Positions 25,717 through 34,331 of a DNA stretch of 64,000 nt are shown one piece after another. Position numbers and translations under genes: made by a program. How positions within the stretch are numbered: the first letter of the stretch is position 1; each line of letters starts with the position of its first letter. Location of the stretch: assembly GCF_051859025.1 (NCBI RefSeq), contig NZ_JBHYGL010000039.1:199971-263970 (forward strand), given 5' to 3'. The stretch is from Falsiroseomonas sp051859025. GTDB taxonomy: Bacteria > Pseudomonadota > Alphaproteobacteria > Acetobacterales > Acetobacteraceae. The notes under the pieces were generated by a model. The model saw only the letters and a list, made by a program, of their open reading frames with translations, did not search any database and was not told the origin of the DNA.

Positions 25717-26289
25717 ATGATGTCACGCCGCCTCACCCTCATGCTGCCGCTGCTGCCCGCCCTCGGCCTCGCCGCCTGCGCCAATCCGGGGCTGGACCTG
25801 CCGCCGCTGCCGGATGCCAGCCGCTCCTCCTACCGCCTGGGCCCGGAGGACCAGCTGCGCGTGACCGTGTTCAACGACCCGCGCCTGACGGGCGAGTTCC
25901 GCGTCACCGATGCCGGCACCATCGCCCTGCCGCTGATCGGTTCCATCCAGGCCGCCGGCCGCACGACGGCGGAGGTGGAGCGCGCGGTGGAGCAATCCAT
26001 GCGGGAGAAGAACCTGTTCCGCGACCCCTCCGCCGCGGTGGAGGTGATGACCTATCGCCCCGTCTTCGTCCTCGGCCAGGTTGAGCGCGGCGGCCAGTTT
26101 CCCTATCAACCGGGGATGACAGCCCTCACCGCCGTCGCCGTCGCGGGCGGCTTCAACTACCGCGCGCTCCGCGACTACGTCTCCGTCACCCGGGTGACGG
26201 AGGAAGGCCGCGCGCAGGAATTCCGCGCCAGCCGCCAGGCCCTGCTGCAGCCCGGCGACGTGGTGACGGTGTTCGAGAGGCGATTCTGA
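25717..26289 (+). CDS. Polysaccharide export outer-membrane lipoprotein (Wza/GumB family)
   Basis: The 190-aa product has a lipoprotein signal with lipobox LAAC (Cys about residue 21). It then has the Poly_export domain (YRLGPEDQLRVTVFNDPRLTGEFRVTDAGTIALPLIG) and one SLBB-type segment (PVFVLGQVERGGQFPYQPGMTALTAVAVAGGF). This short form lacks the long C-terminal part of E. coli Wza and resembles GumB. It would form the outer-membrane exit channel for the EPS, working with the divergently encoded tyrosine kinase. Start at the first of two adjacent ATG codons. Confidence 0.92.
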   Translation: MMSRRLTLMLPLLPALGLAACANPGLDLPPLPDASRSSYRLGPEDQLRVTVFNDPRLTGEFRVTDAGTIALPLIGSIQAAGRTTAEVERAVEQSMREKNLFRDPSAAVEVMTYRPVFVLGQVERGGQFPYQPGMTALTAVAVAGGFNYRALRDYVSVTRVTEEGRAQEFRASRQALLQPGDVVTVFERRF

Positions 26290-26321
26290 GAACCGCCCTT
26301 CGCATCCTGGCCCTGGCGGCG

Positions 26322-27137
26322 GTGCTGGCCGCCGGTGGGGCCGAGGCCGCGGAGGGCCCCATTGCCCGCGCCGCCGAATGGGCGGCGCTGTCCCGCCCCA
26401 CGCCCGGCCCGGCGCGGTCCATCGGCACCACCAACCTCGGCTGCATGGCGGGCGCCGTGGCCCTGCCGCCGGAGGGCCCGGGCTGGCAGGCCATCCGCAC
26501 CAGCCGCAACCGCCATTGGGGCCATCCCGCCACCATCGCGCTCGTCGTCCATGTCGCCGGCCAGGCGCGCCAGGCGGGGCTGCCGGATCTCTGGATCGGG
26601 GATCTCTCGCAGCCCCGCGGCGGCCCCCTTCCCTGGGGCCATGCCAGCCACCAGACCGGGCTCGACGCCGATATCTGGCTCGACCTCCGCCCCAAGCCGC
26701 GCGTGCCGGCTTCGCAGCGGGAGGAGCTTTCGATCCCCTCCCTCGTCGTGCCCGACGAATCGGCCGTGGACCCCGCCCGCTGGACGCCCCGCCACGCCAC
26801 CCTGATCCGCATCGCGGCGGAGGCCCCGGGCCTCGACCGGCTGCTGGTCAATCCCGCCATCAAGCGCCGCCTCTGCGCCGATCACCGCGGGGAGGCCTGG
26901 CTGCGCCGGGTGCGCCCCTGGCGGGGGCATGACAGCCACATGCACCTGCGCCTGCGCTGCCCCGCCGACAGCCCGGAATGCCGGGACATCGCGCCCCCGC
27001 CGCCCGGCGATGGCTGCGATGCTTCGCTCGACTGGTGGTTCACCCCCGAATCCCGTCAGCGCCCCGCACCGCCCGCCCGGCCGGCGCCGCCACCCCGCCT
27101 GCCGCTGGCCTGCGCCCCACTGCTCACCGCGCCGTGA
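26322..27137 (+). CDS. mepA: Penicillin-insensitive murein endopeptidase (MepA family)
   Basis: MepA cleaves D-Ala-mDAP cross-links in the periplasm using zinc. The product has the family motifs RNRHWGHPATI, SHQTGLDADIWL (zinc ligands His and Asp) and HDSHMHLRLRC (His pair) and ends in a Pro-rich tail. The coordinate uses the first conventional start, a GTG at 26322, but this removes most of the secretion signal. Reading back in frame to a CTG at 26286, which overlaps the previous stop, gives LRTALRILALAAVLAAGGAEAA, a proper signal peptide. The true start is probably there. Placement after the Wza-type gene suggests local wall remodelling for EPS export. Confidence 0.9.
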   Translation: MLAAGGAEAAEGPIARAAEWAALSRPTPGPARSIGTTNLGCMAGAVALPPEGPGWQAIRTSRNRHWGHPATIALVVHVAGQARQAGLPDLWIGDLSQPRGGPLPWGHASHQTGLDADIWLDLRPKPRVPASQREELSIPSLVVPDESAVDPARWTPRHATLIRIAAEAPGLDRLLVNPAIKRRLCADHRGEAWLRRVRPWRGHDSHMHLRLRCPADSPECRDIAPPPPGDGCDASLDWWFTPESRQRPAPPARPAPPPRLPLACAPLLTAP

Positions 27138-27302
27138 TTGCCCGCTAAATAGGCGGATTGCCCTCAACGCAGCATTAAGCCGCGGTAACGCTGCGCCGCA
27201 GCAGGCATCACCCGCTCACGATGGCTTGCGCGTGCCACCCCCCCTGTCGCACACACGACGCAGCACGCGCCCGATCCAGAGGGCGCCCGGCCGGGGGATT
27301 CT

Positions 27303-28112
27303 ATGGAGCGACCGTTCGTCGAGATCAGTGGCGTCGCCATGCGCTACGGCGGCGTGGAGGGGACGCTGGCGTTGCAGAACGCCACGCTCGAGGTTGCGAA
27401 GGGCGAGTTCATCGCGGTCGTCGGCCCCTCGGGCTGCGGCAAGTCCACGCTGATGCGCCTGGTCACCGGCCTCTGGCCCGCCACCGCCGGCAATGTCGTC
27501 GTGGCGGGGCAGGAGGTGGACGGCCCCCTCAGCATCGCCGGCATGGCCTTCCAGAACCCGACCCTGCTGCCCTGGCGCAACATCATCGACAACGTGATGC
27601 TGCCGCTGGAGGTGGTGGAACCCCATCGCCGCCTGCTCCGCAGCCAGCGCGCGATGTATGAGGCGAAGGCCCAGGACCTGCTGAAGCTCGTCGGCCTCGG
27701 CGGCTTCGACAAGAAGTTCCCGCACCAGCTTTCCGGCGGCATGCAGCAGCGCGCGAGCCTCTGCCGCGCGCTGATCCACGAACCCGCGCTTCTGATGCTG
27801 GACGAGCCCTTCGCCGCCCTCGACATCTTCACGCGGGAGGATCTGTGGTCCGTCCTCCAGGATGTCTGGATGGCCCGCCGCCCGACCGTGATCCTGGTGA
27901 CGCACGATCTGCGCGAAGCCGCCTTCCTGGCCGACCGCGTCCTGGTCATGTCGTCCCGCCCCGGCCGCATCATCGCCGAACGCAAGGTGGACCTGGCCCG
28001 CCCGCGCAACCTCGAGACCACCTACCAGCCGGAATTCGTCTCCCTGGTGCATGACCTGCGGGAACACATCAGCGCCGCCCGCAAGGGCGAGGAGGTCGTC
28101 AGTGGCCACTAA
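27303..28112 (+). CDS. ABC transporter ATP-binding protein, nitrate/sulfonate/taurine type
   Basis: The 269-aa ATPase has Walker A GPSGCGKST (about residue 43), Q-loop MAFQNPTLLPWRN, signature LSGGMQQRASLCRAL, Walker B ALLMLDEPFAALD and the H-loop VTHDLREAAFLADRV. The TLLPWRN and DIFTREDLW stretches are typical of the SsuB/TauB/NrtD subfamily. It works with the permease gene that it overlaps by 11 bp. No matching substrate-binding protein is adjacent. About 165 bp of non-coding DNA precedes it. Confidence 0.9.
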   Translation: MERPFVEISGVAMRYGGVEGTLALQNATLEVAKGEFIAVVGPSGCGKSTLMRLVTGLWPATAGNVVVAGQEVDGPLSIAGMAFQNPTLLPWRNIIDNVMLPLEVVEPHRRLLRSQRAMYEAKAQDLLKLVGLGGFDKKFPHQLSGGMQQRASLCRALIHEPALLMLDEPFAALDIFTREDLWSVLQDVWMARRPTVILVTHDLREAAFLADRVLVMSSRPGRIIAERKVDLARPRNLETTYQPEFVSLVHDLREHISAARKGEEVVSGH

Positions 28113-28971
28113 CAGCAAGATCGCCGACGGCTCCATGTCGCCGGAGGCGCTGAAGCGCCTCGAAGCCCTGACGCTCGCCGCGCGCCGCCGCCGGCGCCTG
28201 CAGGCCTGGCTGCCCTGGCTGGTCATCATCGGCATGTTCGTCATCTGGGAAATCGGCGTGAAGGCGTTCCAGGTGCAGCAATTCGTGCTGCCCGCGCCGA
28301 CCGACATCGCCGCCAGCATGATCAAGTGGTGGAAGCCGCTGCTGGACAATTCCTGGCAGACGCTGATGACGACGCTGATCGGCTTCGGCCTCGCCGTGGT
28401 CTTCGGCCTGCTGCTCGGCATCGCCATCGGCAGTTCGTCGCTGCTCTATCACGGCCTCTACCCGCTGCTGATCGGCTTCAACTCAGTCCCCAAGGTGGCG
28501 GTGGTGCCCATCCTGGTGATCTGGTTCGGCATTGGCACCGTGCCGGCCGTGATCACCGCCTTCATGATCAGCTTCTTCCCCATCGTCGTGAACGTCGCGA
28601 CCGGCATCGCCACGGTGGAGCCGGAATTGCGGGACGTGCTGCGGGCGCTGGGCGCAAAGCCATCCGACATCATCCGCAAGGTCGGCCTGCCCCGCGCGAT
28701 GCCCTACTTCTTCGCCTCCCTGAAGATCGCCATCACGGTGGCCTTCGTGGGCTCGATCATCGCGGAAACCGTCGCCGCCAACAAAGGCATCGGCCACCTG
28801 ATGATCCTGGCCTCCTCCCGCTTCGACGTGCCGCTGGTCTTCGCCGGCCTGATGGTGACGGCCATCATGGGTGTGGCGATGTATGTCGCCGCGGTGGCGA
28901 TCGAGAACCGCACCACGGGCTGGGCCATGCGCGGCCAGACGGACCAGCAGACGGCCCTCGCCGGCGTCTGA
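28102..28971 (+). CDS. ABC transporter permease, nitrate/sulfonate/taurine type (SsuC/TauC-like)
   Basis: The start is a GTG at 28102 with GGAGG six bases upstream, lying inside the end of the ATPase gene; ATG 28135 is an alternative. The 289-aa protein has about six helices and the BPD_transp_1 coupling region (EPELRDVLRALGAKPSDIIRKVGLPRAMPYFFASLKIA, EAA-like loop near residue 185). FVLPAPTDI near the first periplasmic loop is typical of the SsuC/TauC group. The substrate class (alkylsulfonate, nitrate, pyrimidine precursor) is undetermined without its binding protein. Confidence 0.9.
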   Translation: MATNSKIADGSMSPEALKRLEALTLAARRRRRLQAWLPWLVIIGMFVIWEIGVKAFQVQQFVLPAPTDIAASMIKWWKPLLDNSWQTLMTTLIGFGLAVVFGLLLGIAIGSSSLLYHGLYPLLIGFNSVPKVAVVPILVIWFGIGTVPAVITAFMISFFPIVVNVATGIATVEPELRDVLRALGAKPSDIIRKVGLPRAMPYFFASLKIAITVAFVGSIIAETVAANKGIGHLMILASSRFDVPLVFAGLMVTAIMGVAMYVAAVAIENRTTGWAMRGQTDQQTALAGV

Positions 28972-28984
28972 ACTTGCTTGCCGA

Positions 28985-29022
28985 CCAACGGCGCCATCCC
29001 CGAGACGGGGTGGCGCCGTTGG
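28985..29022 (+). terminator. Strong hairpin after the ABC permease gene
   Basis: CCAACGGCGCCA and TGGCGCCGTTGG form a perfect 12-bp stem, and the interior CCCCG-AGA-CGGGG extends it past one bulged T. It lies 14 bp after the stop. There is no T-run, so it is a terminator-like or RNA-stabilising hairpin rather than a classical terminator. Confidence 0.55.
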
Positions 29023-29112
29023 CATGTCCACCCTTCCGCCGGCGCACCAACCCGGTGCAAGCTTTCCCCTGCGGGCGCGGAATCGCGCCCAGCCAACGGG
29101 GACATTCCATCG

Positions 29113-30564
29113 ATGCGCCGCCTCGCCGCCGCCTCGCTCCTGCTCCTGCTCGCCGTGCCGGCGCTCGCCCAGCCCCGCGCCGCCACGTGCACCGCGCCCG
29201 CCGGCCCGCTGCAGGCCACCATCTGCGGCGATGCCGCGCTTCGTGCGGCCGATGCGCGCCTTCGCAGCATCGAACGCAGCGCCGCCGCCAGCACCGCCCG
29301 CCCCGCCACCTTCGCGACCCGCGCCGAGGCCTGGCAGCGCCGCCTCGAAGCCGGCGACACCGCCAGTACGCCCCGCCCCTTCACCCGCGACGAATTGCTG
29401 GACGAATACCGCGAACGCATCGCCCAATTCGATGACCTGGTCCGCCAGGACCGCTCCATTCGCCGCCTGGAGATCCAACGATGCCCGGAGGGGCGTCGGG
29501 ACTGCCCGCCCAACCCCGTCTTCGCCCGGCCGGCCGCGCTGGAACGCACCTGCCTCGGAAGCGCGCTGCGCAACTGCCGCGTCGGCGCCGCGGGGATCGT
29601 CGCCAGCGAGGATCGCAACACCCGCATCCTCTGGCAGATCCAGCACGGCTTCACCGACAGCGACGGCCTGCGCGCCGGCATCGTGCTGATGGCGGAGGTC
29701 CGCGGCGGCTGGCGCCTGGTCGGCTGGTCGTTCGAGGGCGTGACCTTCGCGCCCCCCCGCCTGGTGGAAAGCGATGCCGGCCTGCTGCTGCATGTCGAAG
29801 GCCGCACCGGCGGCTCCGGCAACGGCAATGCCGACCTCTTCTACCGCCAGGCCGCGCAGGGCTGGTCCGAAATCGAAGCCGAAAGCTGGCGCACCAGCCT
29901 CCCCGCCCGCCTGCCCGCCGGCCTCGGCGCCTGGCAGGGCGTGGATTTCGATGCCGAATCCCTCTCGGCCCGCACCCGCCTGTGGCGAGAGGAGGACGGC
30001 AATTGCTGCCCGACCGGCGGCGGCGCGCGGCTCGATTTCCGGATCGAGGGGCGCTCCCTCGTCCTCGCCGCGATCGCGCTCGATGCGATGGCCCGCGCCT
30101 CGCAGCCGCGCGCGGAGACCTGCCCCGCCGAACGCGCCACCTACCGCTTCACGGGCGAAGGGGAATTCACCGCCGAATTGCGCCGGGAAGGCCCACCCGC
30201 CAGCGCCGAATCGGACCTGCTGCTGCGGCTGCGCTCCGCTGCCTCATCCCACGACTACTGGTTCCGCTTCACCCAGTCCCAGGGCTACGGCACGCAATAC
30301 ATCCTGCCCGTCGCCACGCCGACACCGGAAGGCACGCGCGACCTGGAGACGGAGGAGGATGCGCTGCCGCTGATGACCTTCCACGGCCTGCGGGCGGACC
30401 TGTCCATCCAGGAAACCCCGCCCCGCAGCGGCACCCCGGCGCCGCGCCACCTGTTTCTGCCCGGCATCGGCCAGGCGCTCTGGTACGGCCAGGTCCCCGG
30501 CACGCCGACCCAATCCCGCGAATCACTCCGCCCCGGATTCTGGACCCTCGCCACCTGCCGATAG
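29113..30564 (+). CDS. Secreted protein of unknown function
   Basis: The 483-aa product begins with a clear Sec signal peptide (RRLAAASLLLLLAVPALAQ). Residues about 22-65 (CTAPAGPLQATICGDAALRAADARL) resemble the Cys-containing LprI-like/DUF1311 segment found in periplasmic lysozyme-inhibitor-type proteins. The rest is not recognised: a middle part with paired Cys (CPEGRRDCPP, CLGSALRNC) and a C-terminal half with GNCCPTGGGARLDFRI and YGTQYILPVATPTPEG. It stands alone on the plus strand between a hairpin and a convergent gene. Confidence 0.75.
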   Translation: MRRLAAASLLLLLAVPALAQPRAATCTAPAGPLQATICGDAALRAADARLRSIERSAAASTARPATFATRAEAWQRRLEAGDTASTPRPFTRDELLDEYRERIAQFDDLVRQDRSIRRLEIQRCPEGRRDCPPNPVFARPAALERTCLGSALRNCRVGAAGIVASEDRNTRILWQIQHGFTDSDGLRAGIVLMAEVRGGWRLVGWSFEGVTFAPPRLVESDAGLLLHVEGRTGGSGNGNADLFYRQAAQGWSEIEAESWRTSLPARLPAGLGAWQGVDFDAESLSARTRLWREEDGNCCPTGGGARLDFRIEGRSLVLAAIALDAMARASQPRAETCPAERATYRFTGEGEFTAELRREGPPASAESDLLLRLRSAASSHDYWFRFTQSQGYGTQYILPVATPTPEGTRDLETEEDALPLMTFHGLRADLSIQETPPRSGTPAPRHLFLPGIGQALWYGQVPGTPTQSRESLRPGFWTLATCR

Positions 30565-30597
30565 GGGAGTGGCGCGCGACCGCGCCCGAGCGGAGCG

Positions 30598-31632
30598 CTA
30601 TCGCGCCCGAGAAATGCAGAACTCGACGATGCCGGCCAGCGCGCGCCGTTCCGCCCCATCCGGGAACACCGCCAGCGCTTCCAGCGCCGCATTGCCGTAG
30701 TCCCGCGCCCGCGCCACCGTGTCGGCGAAGGCGGCATGGCGCTCCATCAGCATGATGGCGAAGCCCAGATCGTCATCCGCCTGCTCGCGCTCCTCCAGCG
30801 TCCGCCGCCAGAAGGCACGCTCCTGCTCATTCCCGCGCTGGAAGGCCAGCAGGACCGGCAGCGTGATCTTGCCCTCGCGGAAATCGTCGCCGACCGTCTT
30901 GCCCAGCGCCGCCTGGTTCGCGCTGTAGTCGAGCGCATCATCGATCAGCTGGAACGCGACACCGAGGTTGTGCCCATAGGCGCGCAGCCCCTGCTGCTGC
31001 GCGGCCGTGCAGGCGGCGACGATCGCCCCCACCTCCGTCGCCGCGGCGAACAGCGCCGCCGTCTTGCCCTCGATCACCGCGAGGTACTGTTCCTCCGTCG
31101 TCGCGGTGTCGTTCTGGGTGATGAGCTGCAGCACCTCACCCTCCGCGATCGTCGCCGAGGCCTCGGAGAGGATGCGCAGCACCTCCAGCGACCCATCCTC
31201 CACCATCACCTGGAAGGCGCGGGCAAAGAGGAAATCGCCGACCAGCACGCTGGGCTTGTTGCCGAACAGCGCATTGGCACTCGCCTGGCCGCGGCGCAGC
31301 GCGCTTTCATCCACCACATCGTCATGCAGCAGCGTCGCGGTGTGGATGAACTCCACGCAGGCCGCCAGCGCCACATGCCGCTGCCCGTCCCGGTATCCCG
31401 CCAGCTTCGCCGCCGCCAAGGTCAGCAGGGGCCGCAGCCGCTTGCCGCCGGCGGCCACGATATGCGCGGCCAGTTGCGGGATCAGCGCGACCGGGCTCTG
31501 CATTCGCTCCACGATCAGCCGGTTGCAGGCCTCCAGATCGTCACTCACCAGCGAAGTCAGCGCCGCGAGCGCATCCTCTCCGCGGACGATGTCCGAAGCT
31601 GCATTCTTGCTGGGCGCGACGGACAAATCCAC
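30598..31632 (-). CDS. Long-chain polyprenyl diphosphate synthase (octaprenyl/decaprenyl type)
   Basis: The 344-aa prenyltransferase builds the quinone side chain by adding isopentenyl units. It has both aspartate motifs (LLHDDVVDES near residue 104 and FQLIDDALDY near 230), plus GGKRLRP at the substrate lysine/arginine site and FREGKITLP near the C-terminus. The GTG at 31632 is used; the in-frame region further upstream has no family similarity. Chain length (C40 or C50) cannot be read reliably, although acetic-acid-type alphaproteobacteria usually make ubiquinone-10 or -9. Confidence 0.9.
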   Translation of the reverse strand: MDLSVAPSKNAASDIVRGEDALAALTSLVSDDLEACNRLIVERMQSPVALIPQLAAHIVAAGGKRLRPLLTLAAAKLAGYRDGQRHVALAACVEFIHTATLLHDDVVDESALRRGQASANALFGNKPSVLVGDFLFARAFQVMVEDGSLEVLRILSEASATIAEGEVLQLITQNDTATTEEQYLAVIEGKTAALFAAATEVGAIVAACTAAQQQGLRAYGHNLGVAFQLIDDALDYSANQAALGKTVGDDFREGKITLPVLLAFQRGNEQERAFWRRTLEEREQADDDLGFAIMLMERHAAFADTVARARDYGNAALEALAVFPDGAERRALAGIVEFCISRAR

Positions 31633-31714
31633 GCGATCTTGACCTCGATGGGGTGCCGCGCAACTTAGCCACGCCCCCCCACCCGGGCAAGGAGGCAGCC
31701 CGGAGGGCGGTTCG

Positions 31715-31933
31715 ATGCGTGTCCTGCTTGCCACCACCGATCCCGTCCGCCTCTCCTTCCTCATCGCCCTGCTGCGCGACGGCGGCTGCGATCCCGTGGT
31801 GCTGGATGGCCATATCGGCGCGCTCGAGGGCGGCATCGGCGCCTTCCCGCGCCGCCTCGCCGTGCCGGCGGACCAGGAACCCCAGGCCCGCCGCATCCTC
31901 CGCGAAGCGCAGGAGACAGAGGGCTGGCGATGA
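31715..31933 (+). CDS. DUF2007 domain protein (putative signal-transducing protein)
   Basis: The 72-aa product (VLLATTDPVRLSFLIALLRDGG, VVLDGHIGALEGGIGAFPRRLAV, ARRILREA) has the short DUF2007 fold of one beta-alpha-beta unit. The function of this family is unknown. GGAGGG lies seven bases before the ATG. It overlaps the following methyltransferase by ATGA and is divergent from the polyprenyl synthase, an arrangement familiar from other alphaproteobacteria. Confidence 0.85.
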   Translation: MRVLLATTDPVRLSFLIALLRDGGCDPVVLDGHIGALEGGIGAFPRRLAVPADQEPQARRILREAQETEGWR

Positions 31934-32646
31934 CGACGGAGGACACGCTCCTCGGCGGCCTCGTCCGGCTGCGCCAGCCCGATCGCGGCCTCCGCGCCGG
32001 GCATGACGCCGTGCTGCTCGCCGCCAGCATCCCCGCGAAACCCGGCCAGGCGGTGCTGGAAGCGGGCTGCGGCACCGGGGCCGTCTTCCTCTGCCTCATG
32101 GCCCGCATCCCGGGCCTGCGCGTCACCGCCATCGAACGGGACCCGGCACTGGCCGCCCTGGCGCGGGAGAACGCAGCCCTGAACGGCTGGGCGGACCAGG
32201 TGACGGTGCTGGAAGCCGACATCACCGACCCCGCGCTCCGCCCCACCTTGCCCCCGGTGGCCCACGCCTTCGCCAACCCCCCCTACTGGCCCGCCGGCAC
32301 CCCGCCCCCCGAATCGATCCGCGCCCAGGCAACCCACGCGGAGGCCACGCCCCTCGCCGCCTGGACGACCCTCCTTGCCCACCGCCTTGCACGCCTGGGC
32401 AGCCTCACCCTCATCCTGCCCGCCGGCCGCCTGGCCGACGGCATGGCCGCCCTCACCACCGCCCATTGCGGCAGCCACACCCTCCTCCCCCTCTGGCCCC
32501 GCGCCGGCCAACCCGCGAAGCGCATCCTCCTCGCCGCCCGCCACCACGGCCGCAGCCCGGCCCGCGTGCTGCCGGGGATCGCGCTGCATGACGGGGACGG
32601 GACGGCGGAGGCGGTGCTGAGGGAGGGGGCGGGGCTGGGGATGTAG
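31930..32646 (+). CDS. TrmN6-like SAM-dependent N6-adenine methyltransferase
   Basis: The 238-aa enzyme has the SAM-binding motif AVLEAGCGTGAVFLCL (about residues 41-56), acidic motif II VTAIERDP, and the catalytic NPPY (AFANPPYWPAG, about 116). NPPY with this N-terminal layout (LLGGLVRLRQPDRGLRAGHDAVLLAA) is characteristic of TrmN6/YfiC, which methylates A37 of tRNA-Val. A role in protein or other RNA methylation cannot be excluded. It is coupled by ATGA to the DUF2007 gene. Confidence 0.85.
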   Translation: MTTEDTLLGGLVRLRQPDRGLRAGHDAVLLAASIPAKPGQAVLEAGCGTGAVFLCLMARIPGLRVTAIERDPALAALARENAALNGWADQVTVLEADITDPALRPTLPPVAHAFANPPYWPAGTPPPESIRAQATHAEATPLAAWTTLLAHRLARLGSLTLILPAGRLADGMAALTTAHCGSHTLLPLWPRAGQPAKRILLAARHHGRSPARVLPGIALHDGDGTAEAVLREGAGLGM

Positions 32647-32658
32647 CGGCAGGTGGCC

Positions 32659-32813
32659 CGGGGAAGAGGCTCCGCCCCTTCCCCGTACCCCAACCAAGCA
32701 AAGGGGCAGCGGCCCCTTTGATCCCCCTCACCCATCGATGCAAAGCCTGGGGTCCAGGGGCCCGCTGGCCCCTGGCGGGGTGAGGTCTGGAGAGGGGCCG
32801 GAGGCCCTTCTCC
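32659..32813. repeat. Cluster of four hairpins between convergent genes (REP-like intergenic element)
   Basis: The 181-bp gap holds four consecutive inverted repeats. They are CGGGGAAGAGGC/GCCCCTTCCCCG (32659-32685, one mismatch), AAAGGGGC/GCCCCTTT (32700-32719), CCAGGGGCC/GGCCCCTGG (32754-32775, perfect) and GGAGAGGGGCC/GGCCCTTCTCC (32789-32813, one G-T pair). The density of palindromes suggests a dispersed repeat of the REP/RUP kind and probably bidirectional termination. Confidence 0.6.
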
Positions 32814-32827
32814 AGGGGCAACCCGCG

Positions 32828-33457
32828 CTACACCGCCCGCGCCGGCACCCCCCCCACGCGCGCCCCCGCCGCCACATCCGTCGTCACCGCCGCCCCGGCC
32901 GCCACCACAGCGTCCGGCCCGATCTGGCGGCCCGCGATGGTGGTGCTGCCCGCGCCCATCAGGCAGCGCGCGCCGACGCGCACCAGGCCGCACAGGATGG
33001 CGCCCGGGGCGATGTGGGCGCCTTCGTCCAGGGTGCATTCGTGTTCGACGATGGCACCAGTGTTGATGAGGCAGAGCCGCCCGATCCGCGCTTCGGGCCC
33101 CACCACCGCGCGGGCGAGGACCTGCGCCCCCTCCCCGAGGCTGGCATGGGGGGAGACGAGGGCCGCGGGGTGCACAAGCGTCGGCAGGCTGAAGCCCAGG
33201 CCGCGCGCCAGGTCGCCCAGGCGCAGGCGCGTAGCGTTGTCCCCGATGGCGATGACGGCGCCGCCGATTCCCTGCCCCCGCAGCGACGGCAGCAGGTCCA
33301 GCCCGCCAAGCACGGCCTGGCCCAGCACGGGCGGGCGGCTGGCGTCGTTGTCCACCAATCCGGCGATCCGGTGGCCCAGCAGGAGCAGCGCCTCCACCAC
33401 GGGCCGCGCATGGCCGCCGGCGCCGATGACGATGATCTGGTGTTCCCCTGCCCGCAC
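32828..33457 (-). CDS. NeuD/PglD-type sugar O/N-acetyltransferase (left-handed beta-helix)
   Basis: The 209-aa protein has an N-terminal Rossmann-like PglD domain (IIVIGAGGHARPVVEALLLLGH). It is followed by hexapeptide repeats of a left-handed beta-helix (ALVSPHASLGEGAQVLARAVVGPEARIGRLCLIN, with the catalytic-site HECTLDEGAHIAPGA). It would transfer an acetyl group from acetyl-CoA to a nucleotide-linked amino sugar or sialic-acid-like sugar. It begins at a GTG (33457) and is divergent from the SCO gene. It is not next to other sugar-nucleotide genes, so the substrate is open. Confidence 0.85.
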   Translation of the reverse strand: MRAGEHQIIVIGAGGHARPVVEALLLLGHRIAGLVDNDASRPPVLGQAVLGGLDLLPSLRGQGIGGAVIAIGDNATRLRLGDLARGLGFSLPTLVHPAALVSPHASLGEGAQVLARAVVGPEARIGRLCLINTGAIVEHECTLDEGAHIAPGAILCGLVRVGARCLMGAGSTTIAGRQIGPDAVVAAGAAVTTDVAAGARVGGVPARAV

Positions 33458-33549
33458 GCCTGCCGCCTCCTGCCGCCGCGGGGCAGCCTAGCCGATCCGG
33501 CGCGGCCCGTCCGGTGGACGTGGCGGCGGCGGACGCCTATCTGAGCGCC

Positions 33550-34230
33550 ATGCTCGCCGCCATCCGAATCGCCGCGCTCATCCTGCTCCTCATGCTGGGG
33601 GGGCTTTGGGCCTCGGCCTGGCTCGGCAAGGGGGATGACGACACCGTCGCCGATGCCTTCCTCCGCCGCATCGCCTCCATCTTCGGGCAGGACATGCCGG
33701 CGCCGGCCGCGGGGGGCGTGCAATTGCCGCAGGGCCTGGCGCTGGGCGGGCCCTTCAGCCTGGTGAACCACGAAGGCCGCGCGGTCACGCAGGCGGATTT
33801 CGCCGGCGGCTTCATGCTGGTCTATTTCGGCTTCACCTATTGCCCCGATGTCTGCCCGACGGAACTCGGCATCATCGCCACCGCCATGGACCTGCTGGGA
33901 GAGCAGGAGCGGCGCGTGACGCCCGTGCTCATCTCCATCGACCCGGAGCGCGACACGCCCGAGGCGCTGGCCGACTACGTCTCCCGCTTCCATCCCCGCA
34001 TGGTCGGGCTGACCGGCACGGCGGAGCAGGTCGCCGCCGCCGCCCGGGCGTATCGTGTATTCTACGCAAAGGTGAACAGGCCGGAGATGAGCCAGTACCT
34101 GATGGACCACTCCTCCTTCATCTACCTGGTCGGCCCGGATGGCCGCGTCCGCACGCTGTTCCGGCCGGAAACCGCGCCCGAGGCGATCGCCCAATCCGTC
34201 CGCGCCCATATGCGCACCGCCGGGGGCTGA
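33550..34230 (+). CDS. SCO1/SenC family copper chaperone (chromosomal copy)
   Basis: The 226-aa product has an N-terminal membrane anchor (AAIRIAALILLLMLGGLWASAW) and a thioredoxin-like domain. Copper ligands are visible in FTYCPDVCP (CxxxC) and in the later His of MDHSSFIYLV. SCO proteins deliver copper to cytochrome oxidase subunit II or maintain its thiols. ATG 33550 was chosen because the membrane anchor then starts the protein; an upstream in-frame GTG at 33514 exists. A second SCO gene lies in the putative island (56241-56861). Confidence 0.9.
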   Translation: MLAAIRIAALILLLMLGGLWASAWLGKGDDDTVADAFLRRIASIFGQDMPAPAAGGVQLPQGLALGGPFSLVNHEGRAVTQADFAGGFMLVYFGFTYCPDVCPTELGIIATAMDLLGEQERRVTPVLISIDPERDTPEALADYVSRFHPRMVGLTGTAEQVAAAARAYRVFYAKVNRPEMSQYLMDHSSFIYLVGPDGRVRTLFRPETAPEAIAQSVRAHMRTAGG

Positions 34231-34331
34231 CCGAACCCTTCTGAAGCGGAGGGTTCCGGCGCGCCTCAACCCAAGCTATTGTGTGCAGCCGCACCGGAGA
34301 CCCCGGTGCCGTACTGGGAGCTGCATGCTGC

